Shown here one piece after another: positions 34,262-45,800 of a DNA stretch of 64,000 nucleotides. The stretch comes from Watersipora subatra (Eukaryota; Bryozoa; Gymnolaemata; Cheilostomatida; Watersiporidae), in assembly GCF_963576615.1 (NCBI RefSeq), contig NC_088717.1:35667802-35731801 (forward strand), in the 5' to 3' direction. Numbering within the stretch: the first letter of the stretch is position 1; every line of letters begins with the position of its first letter. The notes under the pieces are model-generated. The model saw nothing but the letters and a program-made list of their open reading frames with translations. It was not told where the DNA came from and searched no databases. A program made the translations under genes and the position numbers.

Positions 34262-34456
34262 GAAAAAATCCGACGAATCATTCAAAATGATCTTGACATT
34301 GCATACTACAACTTTACTGCGCATGATCTTACAGGCATAAAACTCTGGCTATGGGAAAAATCCATGCTGCTTAGCAACATGGAACAATCAAAACAACTGC
34401 ACATGGTCTTATATTTGACTTGAAAAACCATTCCGGGAACTTTATGACCACCCCTC
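34262..34456 (-). mobile_element. Right-end fragment of mariner, duplicated
   Basis: Matches 25138-25333 with a few substitutions, including the terminal inverted repeat (CCATTCCGGGAACTTTATGACC). It has no left end; it exists because the segmental duplication started within mariner. Confidence 0.9.
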
Positions 34457-35601
34457 CTATATAGATCAAACTACTTGTGTAGTTTGTTTGCTCATTCAAA
34501 ATATCGTGATGAGGAGTATTTGCCTTTGTTTTATTACACTTTGAACATTTATGATTTTGTACCACATCTTATCACTTTGTGTTTGATTTATAAATGGAGG
34601 AATTTATCAATGGAGGAATCCTTCCATTGCATTTAAAGTGTGTAATGTAGTCTTCACCAACATCAATAAGTACCTTCTTTACTGTTTTATTTCGCAGTGA
34701 GCCAATAAACCAGCGATTAGAATCCTGTGTAGACAGTCTGTAGCAAACTCTGTTCACTATAAAATAAGTTGTGAGAATACAATAAACACCTTATAATTGT
34801 TTACAACTATATTTTTGTCATAATTATGAACAACAGTAAACTAGCGGCAACAGTGTAATAAATCACAATGACAGCGAGTCAGACTTTGTGGCAGCAGACC
34901 AACTGTATATAGTAGGGGCTGTTAATTGTAGATAACTGCAGCTCCTGACCTGTCTGACCTTGAAAATTGAGTCATACTTGCTAATTGTAAAAATACATAA
35001 TTTTTGAATATACAGGCACCAGGACAAGTCCATTAGAGCTCTGTCACATATTTGATTACGATGAGCATGGTATGGTCCGGGAAGCGATTGCACCCAGACC
35101 TGTACAACACGACAAACAAGACTTACAAAGATACTCAGTTGAAAGCCAACATTTGAGAGTCAAATGTTGCGCAGGTCGACAATTTTGAAAATGGTAAATA
35201 TTTATTATACTAAAAATTAAACAATCAAGTAAATTATAGAAAAAAAAACATAATATAGTATCAATATAAAAATATAAAAAAGGTAAAAATATAAGAATAG
35301 ATTTTTTCTTGTCTTTTTTTAGTATACAATTAGTAAAAGTGAAAAAGACTTCATAAAAACCGATGTTGTTTACATCATTTTCTAGAAGGCGCCATAACTA
35401 CTTAATTGTATTACCAACTCCAAAAAATTGTTGAAATGGAATTTTATTGGTTGTCTTTGAGTGCGCTCGCGTTATCACTCGATTGTGAATCGTCCAAATG
35501 TGTTTGGGCATGCGCTATCGATATCTCAGCACTCCTACTTTGACGATAAAGTTTCTAGTGTGTTTGCGCCTTTACATGTCAAAGTAGAGTGCGCAATGCC
35601 T

Positions 35602-35859
35602 TTACAAGTCATTGCAGACTGTATGTTTCATAAACATACCGTTCAGGAGGTTAAACCAGCTTGAAATAACTTCTCTATCACTGAGCATGTATGTCCCTAT
35701 TAGATAGTTCACCTTCATTTCTACCGACACGAGTGAAAAATTGGTATTGAAGCTGACTTTCATAACATCCCTGATCTTACTAGCAGATGATACTAATGCT
35801 ACCCAATCAACTTTATCCACCATTTTATTATACACAAGTTTGATAAAAACTAATAGCAA
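35602..35859 (-). other. Open frame shared by both duplication copies (B)
   Basis: 85 codons, the counterpart of 28039-28314. It differs by a two-base deletion next to CATAAACATACC, which removes one residue, and by a few substitutions. Confidence 0.25.
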
Positions 35860-37549
35860 AATATGGTAGTTAATCAGTACTTTGCCTTGTTGCAGTGGAG
35901 ATGAATCCAGAAGGTGTTGTTTTTATCTCAATTTTGACTTCGATTAGGAATTGAAACAGAACATTATGGGATATTACAAGGAAGTATATATATTACAAGA
36001 AATTATTAGATTAAAAGCCTCCTATTCAGAGGTTGGGATAATCAGTCTGACTTGGACACTGATAATAGAAAGTTCTACCTGATTCTGTCAAGTCTTATTT
36101 CAATTTGGGTGGTCATTGATGAGACAGGCCACTCAAATATTGATTTTGGGGCATTAGTTTAGATCACACTTTAAATCATAGATAGTTACAGTCAACACCT
36201 TTAAACAGAGTTAGCATTAACGAGTTTAAAAGGTCTTTTCTTTTGAAAAAGATTGCTTGCTAGTACAAAATATAATAATACGACTTAGTTTAGTTATTTA
36301 CACACATTCTATTTATATTTTATCATCTATCAAAAAAATACTAACATCATTACTTAGCATCAAATTATAAAACATTATTTTACTAAGGAACAGTAAGATA
36401 TTTTAGTAAAATGTAAAATGACAGTCAGCATATCAAGGGCTAACCATACTCTCTCATATAACAACACCATATCTTACCAGATGGTTCTGAATACTCAGCT
36501 TTTTCACTGGGGCTGCCTTTGAGCTTCTTCACCTTGCTTTTTTGGCATCACTCCAGAATGACTGCAGCTGAATATAACATATACCACAGTTGTTAGAATC
36601 AGATTTAATACATCATAAACACCACAGAAAACCACAATTTTAAAGTTGATGCCTTCGGAGGGTGTAGATTTAAAAGAAACTATGTTATAAACAACAGCTT
36701 GCGGCACACTCATAAATTTTAACTGGTGAGATAGTAGACAGCATGTGAGAGTTAGTATTTTGAAAATTCACTATGCCTGATATACTTCTCACCTTTTACC
36801 AATAAATAATAATAATAAATACCACATCAATAATAGAAACAAAGCTTACAAATGATCAACGTGAAACTATCATTAAGAGAATAATTTGCTACCACCTCAG
36901 AAGTGATAATAAATTTCATTTTCTCTGACATCGGACTGAGAATATGAAATTAGACAAATATGATTATAGACTGCCCAATCTTTATTTGGTAGTCCATAAT
37001 CATTTCCATAAAGAAAATGTTGTGCATGCGGTGCCAACAAAAATAATTAAATAACTGTTAACATGTGAATAAACCTTTTTAGGCCTAATTAAGTTTGATT
37101 AAATTGAAGTTTAGTTAAATTGATTGAACTGACAGAAGCTTCGTGCATTTGTTAATTTATATTGAAGACTTGCGCTGCAATTTTAAGAAAAACTGGTAAA
37201 GCATAAATTTATTAAACTTTATTATGTAACATTATCTACTATAAAACATATTATATGTACAAGTGCTTATAAATGACACATAGTCCCTGTTTCTTTACAC
37301 CTGTATCCTATAGTCATAGACTATTGAAGGTTATAATTTTTGTTTCTAGTGGCTTTCATCATGTGCTCTTTAATATAATGATGATCCTTTAGAAGTTTGG
37401 TCGGGCTCATCAAATCTCTGTGTTCCCTCCAGTATCATGTCAGGTTCAACTGCTCATTCATAACCTTCATCAGCAAAACACATAATGTTCTCTATTATGA
37501 ACCTCAAATAGCGGGCTTTCAAGATTTGAATGATTTCTTGATCTTTTGG

Positions 37550-37740
37550 CGGTATGAGGGCAATGGTTTTTGTAAAATACCAAAAATGCTAGACAATACT
37601 CTGTCATCATAGTTGGCTAGTGCATGTCTATTTAAACCATCGTGCAGGGAGATGACCTTGCAGTCCCTTTTTGGCGAGGTATATTTTACCTGTAAGGTAA
37701 ACCAGTTTCTGAACCAGCCAAGTGAATGTACTTTTTATCT
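37550..37740 (-). pseudogene. Coding-like tract of unknown family, copy B
   Basis: Counterpart of 30250-30440, also uninterrupted (GWFRNWFTLQVKYTSPKR to KPLPSYRQ). The substitutions between the two copies here look sparse. Confidence 0.3.
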
Positions 37741-38509
37741 CTATATTATTTATTACTCATCTACCAGGCGGGCAGCAATGATTTGCTTTTATTTTTCAAA
37801 ACCCACGAATTTATAAATTCTCATAATTGTAGCCAGAATTAACCCTTACAGTCCTAGCTATTTTTCAGTTGACCACCTGCCAAGCCTAATTAATCTTTCA
37901 CATTCGGAATTTAATAAAGTGAGTTAGATTAGTTGTAGCAGAAATTAAATTGCGTCGAATATAATTGAAAATGTTTTTTGCAACCTATTGGTAAGATTCT
38001 TACCGGCAATTTGATACCAATATATGCACATCAGGTTAATCTATATGGGATGTTTTTGATCAGATTCAGATCGATATATTTTTTGAAAATCATTAAGTCT
38101 ATTTTCGGTTGCTACTATCATTCAATCTACTGGTTGATAAATTTTTAATAACATTTTAGAATGACAGGAAAATATGTTATGAGCGAGTTGTACGAAAAAA
38201 TTTGGAGTTCTTAACAATAGAACTGAAGTTATCAGCCTATACGCAATATCATAGCTTAATATAGCTTTCGATCCATAGTTCAATCGATTGGTATATTATG
38301 TCTATATATCATAATTAAATTTCATATAGACAACATTTACATTCTAATGACTGCAAACAACAATTATTGCAATATGATAATAAGACACACGAGATGCAAG
38401 CAATTGGAATGTACAAAACCGGTATAATTTAGAAATGCATGAAAAATATTTAAAAAATTGTTTATCAAAAGAAGAAGGAAATAAATGTTTATGTACCATA
38501 ATACCTCAT

Positions 38510-40345
38510 AATACCATGGAGGCAGTTGTACTTGCTAGTATGTAAATAAATGAACTATAGTTTTCCTTAGTGTGCCATGATTTAAAACAAGGTGCTGGGC
38601 ACAATGGGATGCCGCCACAATCTATCTATACAATGATGTTTGGTTTCTTTTCGCTTTTTGCTAGTTGACTCCGATTGCTTGGAGATGCTCTCACCACACA
38701 CCTGGCATGTTCTAAATTTCATCCTCCCAGTCTGAAACATTCGTTCAAAGATGGATAGTGGTTAGTACTATTCAGTCTAACTAAACTACCGAAGGAACCT
38801 GCACCTCCTCCGCAGAGACTATTATAACTCCAGGCGATATTTCAGGCTGGTTATACGTGATCCTGTGAGGTTGCGATAGATTACCAGTGAATTGTGAATC
38901 GGTATGTCCAAGAAATGGAAAAAAGTTTCTCTTGCCATTTTATTGATGCTCTTTCAGCGTAGTAATATCTTAACATCTGGTCTACCAAGTCGACGCCTCT
39001 CATCTTTTTGTCTCCTATGCATAGGTGCTTTGTTCATATAATTCATTCATAAAGGCTGGACTAGAATACCAGTTGACCATAACAAGATGGTGACCTACAT
39101 GTAGGTTCAGCATACCCTGCATCGTATCAAGCACAACAGTGTGCGCAACACCCTGGCTGATATTGGAATTCTCCTTATTTTTGCCAACATAAAGGGAATA
39201 TTTGCAAATGTTGCCTGTGCTTCTCTCATCCAGCACATCCTTTCAAACCAAACTGCTCTCTTCTTTGGTATGTACTGTTTAAAAATCCGCCTTTTATATA
39301 ACAACAATTTTTCATCGATGCAAATATTCTGACCCGTTTTTATATTCTGATTGGTTTTTCTAAACAGCATCGAAACGACAGTTTAGTTTTTTAATATTGC
39401 ATTCATTTTGTTGCTGGGTTCTGTTGACGGAATAGAGTTATCCACAAAATGCAGGGCTTGAAGAATTGTGAACTTGTTGCGTGACATTACTGTGTTAAAT
39501 AGTGGAGTTGCTTGTTTCGGATCGGCTGACCAATATGCTTTTAAAGACGGTTTGCGTATGATGCCCATGAGCATCACTAGAGCAAAGGCATGTTTGAGAT
39601 CCTGTTTGGTGATTGCTGTCCGGTTGACAACTTTTGTTGGTACTGTTTGTATCACTGAGAGTCGTCGCCATAATGTCATCATTGATAAAAGCAGATAGCA
39701 GTCAAGGAATGGATTTGCTCCCAATCTTACTTTGACACCTGGAGCCCCGGTAAAAGGAAATCTCACATTCTGTAGTATATTTTCTTCCATTCTATTTCAC
39801 CTAGTGACAACAAACATACTAAGTAAAAGCGTACCAGCAGCAATGTTACATGCAGTTGTTGATATACCAATAGAAAGAATGAAAACTGATTCCAAACAAA
39901 TGAGTGAAAAACGTGATCATTTCAACATTTACTATCTGGTTTAATACGACGTGTTGGTGCATCTCTTCTACATACCATGATTACCTCTTTTTCGAGTACA
40001 CCTGCCCCTCCCTCTACTACAACCAACACCTCTTCCATCGCAACTAACACCTCTCCCTCTTTGGCCACCACCACCTTCATCAAAACAGTAGTTTTAGGAC
40101 CAGCAAATCAAAGCCTGTAACATTTTACATTTTCTCATGTGTTTTACACATTATGTTAGCTTTGGCATTAGATATTAGCCAAGATTTCATGAATGAGATG
40201 GAACGGATGCCGGCATAATAATGTGAGATAATAGTGTGAAATACCAACCGAGATCAGAAGATTCGGAGCTTTCTGGATTGGGTAGATCATAATTTAGATC
40301 TTTATCACTGTCATCAGCATCACTTACAGCACCTACACATAGCAG
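38510..40345 (-). pseudogene. piggyBac-type transposase, copy B, broken
   Basis: This copy keeps the central region better than copy A: KAYWSADPKQATPLFNTVMS, RNKFTILQALHFVDN (39790-39383), then ICIDEKLLLYKRRIFKQYIP (39370-39107) and MVNWYSSPAFMNELYEQ (39080-39015). The last motif has valine where the second catalytic aspartate of piggyBac (DNWYSSP) should stand. The cysteine-rich tail (38700-38510) is interrupted by stops. The acidic N-terminus appears near 40240-40340. There is a frame change between the YWSADP and IDEKLL blocks. Confidence 0.88.
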
Positions 40346-41578
40346 CATTATGATGAGTAAAACAGCATATTAAAACAGCATGTATCTTGCCCCTACACTT
40401 CTTGCTCAAAAACTTTCAGAATCACATGAACCCATTATGCCATTTACACTTACTGATTATGTGAAATACATTTATTATTTACTAGTTATTTTCCTAAATA
40501 AAAAATGTTAATTATCTGATAGTGTCGTGTCACGCAAACCTTTGTTCTATCATTGTTTCTAACCTTTGGCTATCATTCTGTTGTTGGTAATCACTGACAG
40601 GTGTGGATGCCCTCGGCATATCATTGCCACTAGTAGGAGAATCATTCCTTACATTTTCACCCTCACCTACAGGTATCAGCATAACAATAATAAAAATTTA
40701 TATATAAAGCGACATAATTATCTTGCTTTCAAACTTTTTGTACTACAATATCCCAAAGTACATGTAAATGCACTTACTATGTCATTTGTCTCTACTAAAA
40801 CTAAAAAGATTTGTCAGCGAAAAGATGTTTTTCCGAAATAAGTAAGTTTCAATAATTCTGCTGTAGCACACTTGAAACTTACCTTGCACTGCTAATAAAT
40901 TATCACTCTGTTATTGTGAATCGCTTTCACTGCTAATTTCTCTACCTGAACTTATAACTGCGTTGGACTTACTCAGAATTTTAGCCATGAATTTCGGTAA
41001 ATGTATTCAAAATTGGCGACCTGTAGAGTTGAAATCTATCGCAGGATGTGCCTGGTAAAATGTTTTTATCCGACCATATTTTATCAAAAAGAATATCAGA
41101 CTGTTAACTTTCGAAAGAAAGCTTAAAAAGATGATATTGATGAAAGGAATATCAATAAAGTTACCCAGCTTGTGTTCCGATACAAAGTTGGGTAACTTCG
41201 ACTAACCACTACTGATCCCAGCATAACTTTGTTTTAGTAAAATCTGCGGAAAATAACAAGTGCATCTACTTTTGCCATCACCTTCACCATTTTTGTATTA
41301 CTTCCAAGGAATAAAGCAATTCTACAAGCTCTGTTTTAGGGTCAAACCATTTTGATATTCAGGCTAATCATCATTTCCCAAAAGTTCGATATTCTGACTG
41401 ATAATACGTTATCCGTTTGCTTAATCCACTTATCACAACGAGTAACTTGGTGCTTAGTGTCCTTCGTGAACATTGTTTTTTTTATTGGTCAGTGTAATAA
41501 TGCATGAAAAAATTGAGTGTTTCCTATACTGTAACTTTCTTAGCCATTATCTCATTTGTCGTCATTTTCTTTGTGTTT

Positions 41579-42207
41579 GATAAAGACTTAAGAAGGTGGA
41601 AAACCATCAGTGGCATTTTACGCTTCACTGCCATCATTTACATAACTTATGTTAATCTCATCTGCTAAATGTCATATTTTTATTTGTTCTTAGCATCAAC
41701 CATTATTATTAAAGTACTTACATGCCCTACTCTGGTAATTTGAGTGCAAGAATTAAGTTTTTTCTAGGTGTTCTACCACTTTGGTTTGACTTAGTCTGTA
41801 TAACATGATAACACAATAATACTGATAAGGATCTTGTCAGCTTTTTCTTAGGCATGATCTAGATTGTTGCATAAAGAAGAGAAAATAAGTATGTTTTTTT
41901 TTTTCATTTTATTTATGAAGGAAAATCCATTAGTCGAGGAGCTTGCGACTACTGCTTTGCTCTCTTATTGAGTGCGCTCCTCTTATATATATCTATTTAC
42001 CCGTTCTGGATAATGGAACCGGGTAAGGAAAATGGACTAGCAATAAAAATAAATGAAATCGCTAATGTGTTGGCATGGCTATATTAAACCAATATTACAA
42101 TAGTGATACAACATAAACGAAGGCAAAACATAATAGTGATACAGTATAAACGAATAAGTTATTAATGATACAATAAAAAGAGCAAACAACATGCAAGATA
42201 TATAGTA
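41579..42207. other. No gene seen
   Basis: Unique AT-rich DNA between the segmental duplication and the large transposon. Confidence 0.6.
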
Positions 42208-42591
42208 CAGTTGGTAGAGGGGGTCTGCGTGCACCCCCCGAAAATCAATTTCTAATTGGTGTCTTCCTATGGGGAAAAATGTGTAGAAAACGGTTTGCTA
42301 TGTTAAAAATTTGAAATATTGTCCCACGTGCCTTTTTTATGCAAATTAAGCCGCCATTACATGAAAATACTAAAATCGCTATAACTCCGCCAATACAACA
42401 GATAACTGCAAAAATAAGGTGTCTAGACCCAGGTTTTGAGGGTCTAGCATCAATATAAGACCAGTCTCATAGTGACCACATGTGTTCCTGACATGTAAGA
42501 TATGCAAATTAGTGCCGCCATTACTGAAAAACTTATTTTTACCATATCTTTGCAAAGGTTATAGCAATCGTGAAGAACGTGTTGCCTGTAC
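42208..42591 (+). repeat. Left long terminal inverted repeat
   Basis: Pairs with 48369-48753 over its whole length with about ten differences. Each arm contains two related words, GCAAATTAAGCCGCCATTAC (42341-42360) and GCAAATTAGTGCCGCCATTAC-like sequence (42504-42524), about 163 bp apart, and a palindromic GGGGTCTGCGTGCACCCC near the tip. Confidence 0.92.
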
Positions 42592-42813
42592 TCGTATTTT
42601 AAGGGTGAAAGAACATCATAAGACCAGTTGTTTTTTCATCACAAGTGTCACTTGCACATTAAGAAGAAAAAAAATAAAGATATAGATGCTTCTGGAAATC
42701 ATCTAAATGTTCCCTGTCATCACAAGCTTCAATCGTCATCGCTTTCATCGCTGTCGAAGTCAAATGAATCTGTTTCTTCGTCTTCGCAATTATCTTCTGC
42801 TTCCTCCTGATCA

Positions 42814-45800
42814 TCAATAGTTTTTTAGGAGGTCAACTAGTGAGGTAGGTAGTACTGGACCACATGACCACAATGGTTCCAGCATGCCTTCTTCTGTCTT
42901 TATCCATCCCTGGCCCTCGTCGTAGGGGTTTGGCTTTTCACAAATGGGTTCGTTAGCTCGTTTGTACAAACAAACCCGGTGGTTCACACGCTGGACATGG
43001 GGCTTCAATGCTGAAAGACATGGAGGGAGGCGAGCAAAGTCCACCTTAGATTTCAATGTTAATTTTTCATTTTCTCCTACCATCTTTCGAAGCATCTTAG
43101 ATCGGACGGCATCCACAGACAAATCACGACTTTGGCTGTACATCAAGCAAGTGAATTGTTCTAACTGGTTCAACATTAGGCCATTTATGCTCCAGTCATT
43201 CCCAAGTTCTCTGAACACCTTGTGGAATCTCGGGTTCTTCTCAAGCTTTTTTAGTGGACCGACCTTCCCTTTTCCTTTGAAAGCACTGGTACAATCCTCC
43301 CCAGTGAAGACATAGAAGCCAAGAAGGGTAGCACAGTAGTCCTCCCCTAATGATTGTGCAAGCTCAGATACATTGATGAGCTGACGTTGCTTTCCTGATC
43401 CTGTATCAAGGTACACAGTCAGTTTGATAGCATGGGCATGGTAGAGTAGAATCACGAAGATATCCGTGTCAGGGGTTCTAACCACAGCATTCTTGTAACC
43501 AAGAGCAGCAGCATGATGTAGGTACAACACCACTCTCGTATCTGTCTCTTCCTGGTTACTGTATATAGTGGGCATCTCAAGCACCTCGACCTGAAACAAA
43601 AAAGGTCATTGAGCATATTTTGGATTAACATGTAAATGAATGTAGTCATCCTAAAAATAAAGGTGCAATTTCACATACCTTGCCTTCTTTGGAAACGAAC
43701 TGATGAGCTCTCCCCTCGACAATCAGTACTGCCATCTCGGTTCTCTCCAGTCTAGATGCCGCCTGTTGGCCACTCCATACCTGCAGCATGAGTTGACAGA
43801 GCTGCTTCTTGTTGTCGTCATTTGCAAGGAACACCTTGAAGTCGTATGGCTTTCTTGTTGCTGGTCCGGCAAGAATGATCCTCTCTGAGCTGCCACGTCG
43901 AAGTCTTTCCTGAGCTTTGATGGATCCCGGAAAATAGCTGTCAGTTGAGAACAAGAAATGTTTTTTGGCAATCATCTGGTCAAGTATCTGAAGGCAGATC
44001 TCCCCACAGGTCGGGGGCAAGTTAAAAAAGACATGGAGAAGTGCCATTCCATCCTGGATGAATAGGGCATCCTTTGGATAAGGCAGCTCATCTTGGTTGA
44101 ACTCTTCCATCAGGTAGTGCAGAATGGTGGCTTTGTTGGTCTTCGCAAAAAATCCATCTGATGTTCCAATACTTGGAGGCACTGGCATCAGGCTGTACTT
44201 CATGAGTTCATCCAAGTCAATTGGTTCATCTAGGCACTGTGACTTCACAAGGAGAAGGAATGCAACATTGCTTTGCTCCTGATACTGTATGACCTGAAAT
44301 AACAATATATATTATAATTTTATATTGTAATACAGATTGTACAAAAGTCCCTTAACAATACATAACTTGCTCAATGAAATATAAACTTACCTTTCCTTGC
44401 GATGATGTGAGCTTGATCTTCTTGTTGCATGCCTCCATGGTCTTGAGTTTCTTCCTTTTGATTGGGTCGAAGAAGCTTCCTTGGTGGCCGCTCTGCAAAC
44501 GTGTAATTAAGTCAGCCTTTGCAGCTTTTCCTACAGTGTCAGCTTCCAGCACATCCCTCTCAACATCCTTGGATGTAGGAGAACCAGAGGCTAAGGAGTA
44601 GAGCCTGTCCTTATCTGGGATTGTGAATGGATTCGTGAAGTTTCTGACAGCAGTGATGACTCTTTGAACAGCTTTCTCACTCTTCTTTATCTCTGCCTTC
44701 TCAAGATCGCGATGCCTCCCAGCCCTTGGGCAGTCAGGATCGTCAAGAAGGCCAGACATTTCAAGGGTCTTTTCATGAAACTGGGCCCGCGTGGAAGTTG
44801 TGCGACACCACCTCTGGTATGCCCCAAATTGACTGTACAGTCCAGCAAAGCCACCTGAAAAGTATAAAACCAAGTTTTCATCTGTGTACATGTATCAATA
44901 TGATAATTGTCTATGCCATTCAATGAACCAGGTACTATACCTGATGATTTGGCGAACCGCATGAATGTTTCCTCCATAGTTTTGTCAACTGCACTGAGTG
45001 CCCCAGGTATCATCGATCTTGCCACCGCGAGTCCACCCTTGGTTAGTAGGTCTTTTGCCCCTGGGTGTATCTTCTCCATGTTTGTTAAATAGACTTCCAA
45101 CCAAACAAGGTACCTGTAAAATAGGGAGACAGAGACTTGTGGGAACATGTTTGTGTTTATGCTGACACTGTATTTGGTTGTATAAGTCAACTTGTATATT
45201 TCGGCATTCTATAGTTTAATCTAGTTCTATCTTATTTTAAAGAAACAAGGAGATGAAATACATGTTCAACAAACCTTGAATAGTTCTGCCCATCAAATGC
45301 AAAGAAGAGTGGTGCCATCTCTCCATTACAGAAGTGGAACAGCTGAAGGTTGTTGGTTTTAACGGAGTAAAGCAGCATGAAGACGAGATGACATTGATCA
45401 ACAAAGGACATCCAGAAAGTAGCAGTCTTTCCCAAGTGGCCCTGGCGTACTTTGTCCTCGTAGGCTTGATACTTTCTGATAAGGTTCATGGTGGAGTCAT
45501 CTTTGAGTGCGTCCTCAAGGTTCTCCCGGTTGCATGACTCGATAATCTCCAGTAGTGTGGAAGGATTGTCAATCATCAATGTGTTCTCTTCCTCAGCAAA
45601 CTGTTCAATCAACAGCCTTTCCATTGCTTCGCAAACAGTTTTAATGCAAAACAGGGACTTGGCATATGCTTTTCCGCTAAGAACACCTTTTATGGATCCA
45701 CTTGTCACAAGCTGTGCCTCTAAGAGAATCTCAGTGTATCCTGAACCCTTCATTTTGTGGCCTGTGAGCATGCCGATGAAGTTCACGGATGTGTGAAAGG

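Larger units (their letters stand above)
34262..41578. repeat. Segmental duplication, copy B (7.3 kb)
   Basis: Tandem to copy A in the same orientation, separated by 19 bp (34243-34261). It starts with the right-hand 195 bp of the mariner element, so its left edge is a breakpoint inside mariner. It lacks the insertion present in copy A and has only two units of the minisatellite. Its piggyBac relic has lost different bases from that in copy A. Confidence 0.95.

Noticed and set aside
41900..42050. Possible LTR or inverted repeat around AAGGAAAATCCATTAG / AAGGAAAATGGACTAG
   Set aside because: Match is short and imperfect, with no partner or duplication.
42944..43315. Plus-strand frames across the XPG element (42944-43315, 45488-45796 and others)
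   Set aside because: Shadows of the well-supported minus-strand exons.
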